A stretch of 64,000 bases of DNA from Armatimonadota bacterium. Its GTDB lineage: Bacteria; Armatimonadota; Zipacnadia; Zipacnadales; UBA11051. Below the pieces are notes generated by a model. It was not told the origin of the DNA, did not search any database, and worked only from the letters and a program-made list of their open reading frames with translations. Positions 1 to 7,290 of this stretch are shown piece after piece; positions within the stretch are counted from its first letter, which is position 1, and the number at the start of each line of letters is the position of its first letter. A program made the position numbers and the translations under genes. The stretch covers positions 20,741 to 84,740 of the forward strand of contig JABLXH010000007.1 in assembly GCA_013178155.1 (NCBI GenBank), written 5' to 3'.

Positions 1-1
1 G

Positions 2-916
2 CCCGCGGAACTGGGACTGAACACGGTCCACAAGATACCCTACGCTCTGGCCGTGACGGGGCAATTGGAGCGCGGCGCCCGCTTGTGCGCCTGGCTGAAC
101 GAGCAGGGCCTGGATGAGGAGGGCGATTTCGGGGGCCGCACCCATCGCGAGGGCCCCCTGGCGGTCTTCTACCACCTCGCCAACTCGTGGCTTGTCATCG
201 GCGCTCACCGCATGGGTCAGTTCGGTCTGTCCATGAAGGCGGGTGACTTCCTGAGCACTCTCCAACACCCCCAGACTGGCGGCTTTCTCACCCGGGGGCC
301 CGAGGCATCCATGGACGGCATGCAGGACCTGATGAGCACCGCCATGGCCGGACTGGCGATGCTCAACATCGGCAATGTGGGCGCTGCGGAGGCGGCCGGA
401 AACTTCCTGGTGGACGCGTACGACCGACAGCCCAAGCTGAGCAGCCAGTTGCTCTTCGTCCAGCAGAAGGGCGACCGCATGGTCAACGAGTTCCCGGACG
501 ACCAGCAACCCGCCTTCTCGCTCAACCCCCAGCGTCCCGGTCAGTGGTACTTTGTTCCCGGGCTGGCCGGGGGGTTCCTGGCCAAGCTCTCTGAGGTGAC
601 AGGGAGCGCAGAGCATCTGCGCGCAGCGCAAAACTACATCCAGTATGCCGAGTCCGGCGGATCTGACCGTTACGAGACACCCAACGGCTGGTGGTTTGGC
701 TGGGGCGCTGCCATGGTCTACGCGGTCACCGGTGTGGCCAGCTACCGCAAGATCATCGAGGCGGTGGCCAGCGACATGGTTGAGAGCCAGATGTCCAATG
801 GGTCGTGGGCCGCGGGGTCGCTCAGCTATGAGCCACCAGCGCCGATCGTGGACGCTACGGCGGAGGCAATCGTGGTGTTGACAGAGATCCTGCAGCACGC
901 CGGCGTTGGGGAGTAA
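2..916 (+). CDS. Alpha/alpha-toroid (terpenoid-cyclase/6-hairpin-like) protein, 5' end outside window
   Basis: The reading frame is open from base 2, with no stop before the first possible start (GTG at 53), so the gene almost certainly begins upstream of the window. About 304 residues are visible, ending at TAA 914-916. The protein is made of repeated helical hairpins with Gly/Trp-rich turns (for example NGWWFGWG and QWYFVPGLAGG), the look of alpha/alpha-barrel proteins such as the prenyltransferase/squalene-oxidase-like and six-hairpin glycosidase superfamilies. No signal peptide is visible because the N terminus is missing. No catalytic residues can be named with confidence and the substrate is unknown. 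The Gfo/Idh/MocA gene follows on the same strand 88 bases later, so the two may be co-transcribed and share a role in carbohydrate metabolism; that link is inference. Confidence 0.55.
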   Translation, partial: PAELGLNTVHKIPYALAVTGQLERGARLCAWLNEQGLDEEGDFGGRTHREGPLAVFYHLANSWLVIGAHRMGQFGLSMKAGDFLSTLQHPQTGGFLTRGPEASMDGMQDLMSTAMAGLAMLNIGNVGAAEAAGNFLVDAYDRQPKLSSQLLFVQQKGDRMVNEFPDDQQPAFSLNPQRPGQWYFVPGLAGGFLAKLSEVTGSAEHLRAAQNYIQYAESGGSDRYETPNGWWFGWGAAMVYAVTGVASYRKIIEAVASDMVESQMSNGSWAAGSLSYEPPAPIVDATAEAIVVLTEILQHAGVGE

Positions 917-1004
917 GCAACAGGGCCGGGGGGACACTCCGCCAAGGTCTGGGTCTCGCTCAAGATGCCGGTCCCACACGGGGCCGTTACGAAGGAGAAG
1001 TCTG

Positions 1005-2093
1005 ATGGCTACCAGGAAAGCCGCTGCAAAGAAGAGCGATCGCGTCGGATGGGGCATCATCGGTTGCGGGGTGATCGGGCCATATCACGCTACCTCCATC
1101 AAGGAGACTCGGACGGCCAAACTCGTGGCCTGCTGTGATGTCATCCCGGAGCGCGCCCAGAAGCTGGCCGCCGATTTTGGCCCCGGCGTCAAAGCCTATA
1201 CCAGGCTGGACGAGCTGTTGGCCGACCCGGACGTGGTAGCCGTCTCTGTCTGCACGCCCAGCGGCATGCACTCGGAGCACGTGATCGCCGCCGCGCAAGC
1301 CGGCAAGCACATCCTGTGCGAGAAGCCCCTGGACATTCGTCTCAAGGCCATTGACGAGGCCATCGCCGCGGCTCGAGAGTGCAACGTGAAGCTGGCGGGC
1401 GTGTTCCAGCGACGCACCTACGAGTCCACAAAGAAGGTCCGTGAGGCCGTGCGCACCGGCAAGCTGGGCAAGCTGGTCCTGGGTGACGCCTACCAGAAGT
1501 ACTTCCGCTCCCATGAGTACTACGCCAGTGGGGCATGGCGGGCGACCTGGGAACTGGACGGTGGCGGTGCGCTGATGAACCAGGGCGTGCACGGCATTGA
1601 CCTGCTGCTGCACCTGATGGGACCGGTGAAGCGCCTGAGCGCCTATGCCCGTCGCCTCGTCCGCAACATCCCGGTGGAGGACACCGCGGTTGCGATCCTG
1701 GAGTTCGAGAACGGAGCGGTGGGTGTCATTGAGGGCACGACCTCGGTCACGCCCGGCTATGACTGCCGCATCGAGATCAGTGGTGACAACGGGACCATCG
1801 TCTTGCACGGCGAAAAGATCGAGCGCTGGGACATACCCGGAGAGGCCGAGGCCACCGAAGAGGCAGCTTCGCAGGGGGCTGCGGCCGACCCGCGTGCCAT
1901 ATCGGTGACCGGGCATGTCCACCACATCGAGGACCTCTGCGCGGCCATCAAGGAAGACCGTGAACCGGAGATCCCGGGCATCGAGGCGCGCCGTGCCGTC
2001 GAGGTCATCAAGGCCATCTACCTGTCGTCGCGCAACGGCGGCTGCAGCGTGGAACTCCCGCTGTCCTACGAGGACGACGGTATCGGGATCTGA
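1005..2093 (+). CDS. Gfo/Idh/MocA family NAD(P)-dependent oxidoreductase
   Basis: This 362-residue protein belongs to the family of sugar, inositol and polyol dehydrogenases that oxidise or reduce hydroxyl groups with NAD(P). The Rossmann dinucleotide motif GIIGCGVIG lies at residues 17-25, the conserved EKP at 106-108, and the active-site block NQGVHGID puts His196 and Asp199 where the family keeps its catalytic His and Asp. ATG 1005 is chosen because GAAGGAG lies five to ten bases upstream; longer in-frame starts overlap the previous gene and add a low-complexity leader. The C terminus ends with a family-typical alpha/beta domain. A hairpin terminator follows at 2115-2145. The exact sugar substrate cannot be read from sequence. 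The window carries two more paralogues (4442-5671 and 49220-50251). Confidence 0.9.
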   Translation: MATRKAAAKKSDRVGWGIIGCGVIGPYHATSIKETRTAKLVACCDVIPERAQKLAADFGPGVKAYTRLDELLADPDVVAVSVCTPSGMHSEHVIAAAQAGKHILCEKPLDIRLKAIDEAIAAARECNVKLAGVFQRRTYESTKKVREAVRTGKLGKLVLGDAYQKYFRSHEYYASGAWRATWELDGGGALMNQGVHGIDLLLHLMGPVKRLSAYARRLVRNIPVEDTAVAILEFENGAVGVIEGTTSVTPGYDCRIEISGDNGTIVLHGEKIERWDIPGEAEATEEAASQGAAADPRAISVTGHVHHIEDLCAAIKEDREPEIPGIEARRAVEVIKAIYLSSRNGGCSVELPLSYEDDGIGI

Positions 2094-2114
2094 AGGGGCT
2101 TACCTGGCTGACGC

Positions 2115-2145
2115 AGAAGGGAGTCTCCCTGCGAGGCTCCCTTCT
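2115..2145 (+). terminator. Hairpin terminator after the Gfo/Idh/MocA gene
   Basis: AGAAGGGAG (2115-2123) pairs perfectly with CTCCCTTCT (2137-2145), a 9-bp stem with a 13-base loop, followed by T and a T-containing stretch. It sits 22 bases after the stop of the upstream gene and just before the Shine-Dalgarno of the next gene, so it probably ends the first transcript. Confidence 0.55.
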
Positions 2146-2167
2146 TCGTTTCCGCGGAGGTCACCCT

Positions 2168-3544
2168 ATGCCGCTACCGCAGCTTGCCTGCCTTGCGTTG
2201 GCCCTGCTGACGGTCACTCCCCTCTTGGCTTTCGACGCCGAGGCTGCCGGCTGCGAACGCGCTACGGCCTACGTGGCCTCCACGAAGCTGGTGCGCTCCA
2301 GGGGCCGCACGTACGTGACCTACCTGGATGTCGGGTTTCGGGTGCAGGTCATGGCCCTTGACCATGCCACCGGTCGGTGGGATGGCCCGGTGGCGGTTGG
2401 GCAGGCTGACGATAACCACGGCGGAGCCGCACTCGCCGTGACACCAGACGGCGTCTTGCATCTCTGCTTCGGCCCTCACGGCACGCCCACGCGCTACGTG
2501 CACTCCCTGGCGCCGGGGGACATCCACCGTTGGTCCGAGCCGGAGCGCGTCGGCGTCCGCACCACCTACCCCAGCCTGGTGGCGGCTCCCGATGGGGCGC
2601 TGTACCTCGTGTACCGCGGCCACGACCAGCCTGAGGCCACTGAGTGGCTGCAATGGCAGCTCACCTTCCATGTCCGGCCGCCCGGTGGACCGTGGGGGAG
2701 AGGGGTGGTGCTGGCCGACATGCCCTCGGAGACAGACCAGCCGCGCGCCAACTACCACCACCGGCTTCTGCTGGACGCGCACGGCCGCCTGCATGTGGCC
2801 TGGGCGAGCATCCTTGTCGCCCCCGGGAGGGTCCACTACCTCTGCTCCGACAACGGGGGACGGACCTGGCGGGCTAGCCCAGGGGGCAGCCCCGTCACCA
2901 TCCCGGCGACCAACGCTGCTCCGCCGGCAGTCTACGTCAGCCGCGAAGCCAATCTCATGGTGAGCCTGGCGGTAGACCGCGAGGGGGTCCCGCATCTGCT
3001 CTACGGACCGGAGTATGGCAGTGGCAGCGTGTCTCACGCCGTCCCGCGCGGTGTCCGAGGCTGGTGGGAGACTGACGGGTTCCGCCTGCCCGACAGCACA
3101 GTGTGGCTGCACCAGGCAGCGTTCGACACCCACGGGAACCTGCACGTCATGCTCTTCTCCGAGCAGCCCGGACAGTGGCTCGGGAACACTGCCATCCTGC
3201 GGGAGGCGGTCTGGGCCCCTGGAGGGACGTGGCAGCTACGCACGGTCGCCGACCTGACGCGGTACCGCCGGGGCTGCTTCATGCCGGCACTGGCCACTGG
3301 TGACCATCTGGAGTGTCTGTTCTACAGTGGACGCGACCTGGACCGGGCTACCACCGAGGCCGGTGTGACCGGCCATGTGGCGACCGACGTGTACTACGCT
3401 GACCTCACTGACAACTGGATGCAGCGCATCGCGCCACGCCCAGGCCCGAGGGTTGCTATCAGCACCCAATGGCAGACGCCGCTGCAGACATTGTCGCCGA
3501 TGCCAGCCGAGGACATCGTCAGTCCTCCGCCGGGCGGCCGATAA
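2168..3544 (+). CDS. Secreted BNR-repeat (BNR_4-like) protein
   Basis: This 458-residue protein has a Sec signal peptide (hydrophobic core LALALLTVTPLLA, probable cleavage near residue 27). The remainder looks like a six-bladed beta-propeller of the BNR_4 type, with repeated units such as PSLVAAPDGALYLVYRG and LLLDAHGRLHVAWA. BNR_4 proteins bind or cut glycans; some are ulvan lyases (PL24/25/28-like) or sialidase relatives. I see no signature that identifies the reaction. GGAGG lies seven bases before ATG 2168, supporting the start. The gene is convergent with the EamA gene, separated by 34 bases. Export, and the neighbouring dehydrogenases and sulfatase-like gene, fit a role in polysaccharide breakdown, which is inference. 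Confidence 0.75.
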   Translation: MPLPQLACLALALLTVTPLLAFDAEAAGCERATAYVASTKLVRSRGRTYVTYLDVGFRVQVMALDHATGRWDGPVAVGQADDNHGGAALAVTPDGVLHLCFGPHGTPTRYVHSLAPGDIHRWSEPERVGVRTTYPSLVAAPDGALYLVYRGHDQPEATEWLQWQLTFHVRPPGGPWGRGVVLADMPSETDQPRANYHHRLLLDAHGRLHVAWASILVAPGRVHYLCSDNGGRTWRASPGGSPVTIPATNAAPPAVYVSREANLMVSLAVDREGVPHLLYGPEYGSGSVSHAVPRGVRGWWETDGFRLPDSTVWLHQAAFDTHGNLHVMLFSEQPGQWLGNTAILREAVWAPGGTWQLRTVADLTRYRRGCFMPALATGDHLECLFYSGRDLDRATTEAGVTGHVATDVYYADLTDNWMQRIAPRPGPRVAISTQWQTPLQTLSPMPAEDIVSPPPGGR

Positions 3545-3578
3545 CGCCGGTAGTCGCTGTCGGTTGGGTATCAAGCAA

Positions 3579-4445
3579 TCAGTCTGTCGTCGGCAGAGCT
3601 GGTCCGTGTTGTACGGGCCGCATCACCAGGTACACGCAGGCCGCCAGGATCAGGCTGGCGCCAAGCCCGAAGCCGACTGTGAAGGGTTCGTGGAAGTACA
3701 GCACGCCGATGGCGGCTGTCAGAACCGGTGTGGTGAGGCTCAGGAGGCTGCCCTGGGCGGCGCCGGTGTGCTTGTAGGCATAGGTCATGCAGAGCTGTCC
3801 TGCTGCGGCGAGCAGTCCCACCGCCAGGATGAGCCATAGCTGATGGCTTGTCAGCGGCGCCCAGCGCGTCGCCATCGGCCACGCCGCCAAGGCGATGCCG
3901 AAGAGGGATTGCGACCAGAAGATGTTCGTTGAGGTATCGGTCTCCCGGCAGCGCGTGACGGCGATGACGGCGACGCCGCTGCAGAAAGCGGAGATCAGCG
4001 GCACCAGATCCACCGCACGGAAGTCACGTCCATTGCCCCCGCAGATGAGCGTGGTCCCTGCCAGCGCCACCGCAATGGCCAGCCAGTGTCCGGGGCGCAA
4101 CCGCTCACCGAGGATCGGGATGGCCATGAGCGAGGCGAAGACAACATAGGTGTAGCTCAGCATCATGGCCTTCGCCAGGCCGGATACAGGGATGGACCAG
4201 TACAGCAGCACGACCGCCAGGCCACCGATAGCCCCGCGCACTACCATCCACGGCCAGTTCACCCAGCGCGGGCGATCCAGCCGCAAGGCGAACAGCCCCA
4301 CGCATACCAGCGCGCCGATGACAAAGCGGCCCATGACCGTAGTGTAGGCACTGACATCCGGCAGGCCGCGCACAAACGCGGCCATGACCGCGAAGAAGAC
4401 TGCCGACAGGAGCATCTGAAAGACGCCCGACCGCAGTACTCTCAC
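3579..4445 (-). CDS. EamA/DMT-family transporter
   Basis: This 288-residue integral membrane protein has about ten hydrophobic segments and the two-fold EamA repeat of the drug/metabolite transporter superfamily. The repeat signature is visible as ALYWSIPVSG-like and AYKHTGAAQGSLLSLTTPVL stretches near the ends of each half, with conserved Glu in ILGERL and FHEPFT. Such carriers move small metabolites (sugars, amino acids, nucleosides) across the inner membrane. Its ATG overlaps the stop of the upstream dehydrogenase (4442-4445, ATGA), so the two are translationally coupled. A substrate related to that dehydrogenase is therefore likely, but it cannot be named. Length is normal for the family. 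Confidence 0.85.
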   Translation of the reverse strand: MRVLRSGVFQMLLSAVFFAVMAAFVRGLPDVSAYTTVMGRFVIGALVCVGLFALRLDRPRWVNWPWMVVRGAIGGLAVVLLYWSIPVSGLAKAMMLSYTYVVFASLMAIPILGERLRPGHWLAIAVALAGTTLICGGNGRDFRAVDLVPLISAFCSGVAVIAVTRCRETDTSTNIFWSQSLFGIALAAWPMATRWAPLTSHQLWLILAVGLLAAAGQLCMTYAYKHTGAAQGSLLSLTTPVLTAAIGVLYFHEPFTVGFGLGASLILAACVYLVMRPVQHGPALPTTD

Positions 4446-5671
4446 CGCGGCACGTCCACCCTTCGGCCCTCCCAGGCCGACTGGTACGCCGCAAAGACGA
4501 CGGCCGTAACGTCTCGCGCCAACGCCCAGCCGGACATCGGCTCGCGGTCATGGATGATGCAGTTCACGAAGTCCTGGATCTCCTGCTGGTAGCCGCTGGC
4601 CCACGCCTCGTCGGGCGAGGCGAAGTTCCACCCCTGCCGCGTGCTAATCTTCTCGGCCAGGTACTCGTCTCCGAAGCTGTCATCCGCCGGGCCGTAGGCC
4701 AGGACCGCATCGGTGGGGTTGAGGTTGGCCTCAATGCGACCGTTGGACAGAAAGACCTGCATCCGGTTGTAGATGCCACCCAGCACCACATCCGACGAAC
4801 ACACGGTCGCCACCGACCCATCGTCGAAAGTGATGAACGCGCTGCCCCAGTCCTCGCAGTCCGCCAGGCCGGTCTTCAGGTACTTCCGCGGCTCGGCCAC
4901 GAAGCTCTCGATGCGCGTCAGGAAAGCGGTCTCGGCGACCACCGAAGCGGGGCGGATGGGCTTGCCATAGCGGGCCAAGCCCTCGGCCCGCTTGATGTAA
5001 AGCGTGCCGCCGATGGGGTGGCTGCCCGTGCGCAGCAGCGCCCCGCCCCCGGCCAGGGCCCAGTACCTGGCGTAGGACGCATGGCTCCCCGGATGGCTCT
5101 CCTCGGCCACGATCCGCAGCACCGTTCCGCCGCCAGCCTCCACCAGTCGCCGCGCCTTCTGCACCGCCGGGGCATAGACCCAGTTCTCGGCATACATGAA
5201 CTTCACGCCCGCCGCCCGCAGCGCCGCCTCCACCTCGTCACACTGCTGCATGACCGACGCCAACATCTCCGCACGTTCCACGAAGTTGCCGATGAGAGGC
5301 ATCTCGCCTTCTGTGGGAGGGGTCTCTGACCCCGACCCCGCGCCGTCCCACAGCTCCCGCGTATACCCCGTGAAGGGCTTCTCGACGATGACGTGCTTGC
5401 CGGCCTGGGCGGCCAGCAGGGCCATCGGCGCGTGCAGGTTGGTGGGCGCGCAGACATCCAGCACGTCCAACTCGGTCTGCTCCAGCATCTCCTCAACGCT
5501 GGAGTAGACGCCCGGAATGCCATGCCTGCGCGCGAAGGCCTCGCGGCTCTCAGGCCGGGCCGAGGTTACCGCCACGACCCGCGCCTCGCAGCCGTGAACC
5601 TGCGCGAATGCCTCCGTATGAAAGTCGGCCGCAAACCCAGCGCCGACCATGCCGATGCGAACCGTAGACAT
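4442..5671 (-). CDS. Gfo/Idh/MocA family oxidoreductase, coupled to the EamA transporter
   Basis: This 409-residue protein has an N-terminal Rossmann fold (IGMVGAGFAADFH near residue 6) and the family EKP signature (VEKPFTGY). The active-site block GSHPIGGTLYIK keeps the His, but the usual Asp three residues later is Gly. ATG 5671 is preferred because GAGGAG lies about seven bases upstream in the mRNA; an in-frame start 14 codons earlier has no good ribosome site. The length is slightly above the family norm owing to an insert around residues 110-135 rich in Gly, Ser and Glu. The last codons overlap the start of the EamA gene by four bases. It probably oxidises or reduces a sugar or cyclitol; the changed active-site residue may alter the chemistry. 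Confidence 0.85.
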   Translation of the reverse strand: MSTVRIGMVGAGFAADFHTEAFAQVHGCEARVVAVTSARPESREAFARRHGIPGVYSSVEEMLEQTELDVLDVCAPTNLHAPMALLAAQAGKHVIVEKPFTGYTRELWDGAGSGSETPPTEGEMPLIGNFVERAEMLASVMQQCDEVEAALRAAGVKFMYAENWVYAPAVQKARRLVEAGGGTVLRIVAEESHPGSHASYARYWALAGGGALLRTGSHPIGGTLYIKRAEGLARYGKPIRPASVVAETAFLTRIESFVAEPRKYLKTGLADCEDWGSAFITFDDGSVATVCSSDVVLGGIYNRMQVFLSNGRIEANLNPTDAVLAYGPADDSFGDEYLAEKISTRQGWNFASPDEAWASGYQQEIQDFVNCIIHDREPMSGWALARDVTAVVFAAYQSAWEGRRVDVPR

Positions 5672-5788
5672 CAAGGGCTCCTCGTATGTGTGTCTGATAA
5701 GCCATGGCGCCATGCCGCAAGAGGCAGGCCGGATCGCAGGCGTCCAAGTCCGGCGCCCGGCCTCCCCTCACTCACCGCTGGCGTCCCC

Positions 5789-7102
5789 CTAACTCCGGTG
5801 ATGCCTGCTGCGCTTCCAGCGCCAGGGCTCATGGAAGTCGTAGAGGACGCGGAAGAGCGCCTCGGCGCGTTCGGGCTCGCGCCTGGCCAGGTCGGTCTGC
5901 TCCCCGGGGTCCGTCGGCAGGTGGTATAGCTCATTGGGCTTGCTGCCGCGGTGGTCTATGAACTTCCAGCCGTCGTCGGTGATGACCCCGGCGTTGTAGT
6001 TGAAGGCCCCCAGGAACAGGTGCTCCCGCACGCGATCGACCTGCCCGCGCATCAGAGGCAGCAGGTTGGTGCCGTCGAGCTCATGCGGCGGCCCGATGCC
6101 GGCGGCGGCGAGGACCGTAGGCAGGAAGTCCACATTGCTGGTCAGTCCAGGCACCCGCTGTCCGGCGGGCAGGTGTCCCGGCCAGCGCCAGATCTGCACC
6201 GTATGGGCCAGTTCCTCATAGAGGGGGTAGTTGAACTTGCGGATGGTGCCATGCTCTCCAAGAGGCACCCCGTGGTCGGAAAGCACGACCAGCAGCGTGT
6301 CTTCCGCCAGGTCCAGCTCATCCAGGACGGAGAACAGGCGGCCCATGTAGTGGTCGGTCTCGGTGGCGCAGGCGTTGGCCAGGGCGTGGATGTGCTCCAG
6401 GTCACCAGGCATGACCCAGTCCATCTCCGGGCCCATCGGCATGGGCAGGTACCGGCCGTCGTAACCGAAGCGCGGCTCGTACATGCTGCGCCAGGGCTCC
6501 GGGGCGTCCCACGGCTCATGGGGGTTGAAGTTGTCCAACCACAGAAAGAAAGGCTCCTGGCGGTGCGCCCGCAGCCACGCCTCGACCTCATCAATCATCA
6601 TCTCGGGCAGGTACTTGCCATACTTGCGCAGGCAATACGCGCGGTTGGTCTTGGTCTTCGGGTAATAGAGAATCTCCTTTTCGGGGAAGCCTGGCGGGAA
6701 GAAGGCGTCGTCGTAGGGCAGCAAGGGCTGGTCGTCAATGGGCGGGAGGCACTTGCCCATGGGGAAGTGCCGAAACTCCTGGAACCCCCGGTCCATGCGG
6801 GCGCCACTGTTGAACGGAGTGTCGCTGAAGGCGGCGGTCCGATACCCTGCGGCCTGGAACAGCTCGGCGATGTGGAGGTCTCTGTCCTCCAGCTCCTTCC
6901 AGGGGCGGTTGGTGAAGGTGTAGGTACCCGCGACCAGCGCGGTACGGGAGGGGATGGTGTTAGGAAACTCAGCATAGCACCGCTCTAATAGCACGCCCTG
7001 GGCGGAGAGGGCGTCCAGGTGAGGCGTCTGTACCACGGATGGGCCATAGCAGCCCACCTTGTCGTGGCGCAGCGAATCCAGTACGACAACAAGCACGTTC
7101 AC
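5789..7102 (-). CDS. Sulfatase-superfamily (alkaline phosphatase fold) hydrolase with Thr at the catalytic position
   Basis: This 437-residue cytosolic protein has the type I sulfatase layout: N-terminal beta strand with metal ligands (VVLDSLRHD), the nucleophile loop, and a C-terminal metal site (VLSDHGVPLGEHG). The loop reads TIPSRTALVAG, so the residue normally Cys or Ser (converted to formylglycine in C/S-x-P-S-R) is Thr49, encoded by ACC at 6956-6958. Thr is the nucleophile in nucleotide pyrophosphatase/phosphodiesterase relatives of the same fold, so a phosphoester or phosphonate substrate is possible. GTG 7102 is chosen over GTG 7126 because AAGGGG lies eight bases before it. There is no signal peptide. 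A likely promoter lies at 7188-7216 and the gene is divergent from the CBM9-tailed protein. Confidence 0.8.
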   Translation of the reverse strand: MNVLVVVLDSLRHDKVGCYGPSVVQTPHLDALSAQGVLLERCYAEFPNTIPSRTALVAGTYTFTNRPWKELEDRDLHIAELFQAAGYRTAAFSDTPFNSGARMDRGFQEFRHFPMGKCLPPIDDQPLLPYDDAFFPPGFPEKEILYYPKTKTNRAYCLRKYGKYLPEMMIDEVEAWLRAHRQEPFFLWLDNFNPHEPWDAPEPWRSMYEPRFGYDGRYLPMPMGPEMDWVMPGDLEHIHALANACATETDHYMGRLFSVLDELDLAEDTLLVVLSDHGVPLGEHGTIRKFNYPLYEELAHTVQIWRWPGHLPAGQRVPGLTSNVDFLPTVLAAAGIGPPHELDGTNLLPLMRGQVDRVREHLFLGAFNYNAGVITDDGWKFIDHRGSKPNELYHLPTDPGEQTDLARREPERAEALFRVLYDFHEPWRWKRSRHHRS

Positions 7103-7187
7103 AGCGAAAACCCCTTCGTCAAGCACGGTGCGGCCGGTGCCGACCGGTTCACTTCGACTGGCGCTAGGCTATGCGCCCCGACCGCCC

Positions 7188-7216
7188 ATCATACCTGCTG
7201 TCTGTTCCCGCGGGAA
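7188..7216 (-). promoter_or_regulatory. Candidate sigma-70-type promoter of the sulfatase-like gene
   Basis: On the minus strand, TTCCCG (7211-7216) and TATGAT (7188-7193) are separated by exactly 17 bases. The -10 matches the consensus at five of six bases; the -35 is weak (three of six). The -35 is half of a perfect 12-bp palindrome, so an overlapping repressor site is possible. The implied leader is roughly 80 bases. Confidence 0.4.
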
Positions 7217-7236
7217 GGACTTAGTGGTGTCACCAC
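7205..7236. promoter_or_regulatory. Two operator-like palindromes between divergent genes
   Basis: TTCCCGCGGGAA (7205-7216) is a perfect 12-bp palindrome. Eight bases on, GTGGTG-T-CACCAC (7224-7236) is a 13-base inverted repeat. Both lie in the 188-base divergent intergenic region and could be binding sites for dimeric regulators controlling one or both genes. No regulator gene lies next to them. Confidence 0.35.
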
Positions 7237-7290
7237 GAAAAGAGCTTGCATCGCCCGGCATCCCATGCCTTCGTTTCGGAGGTGCGCACC

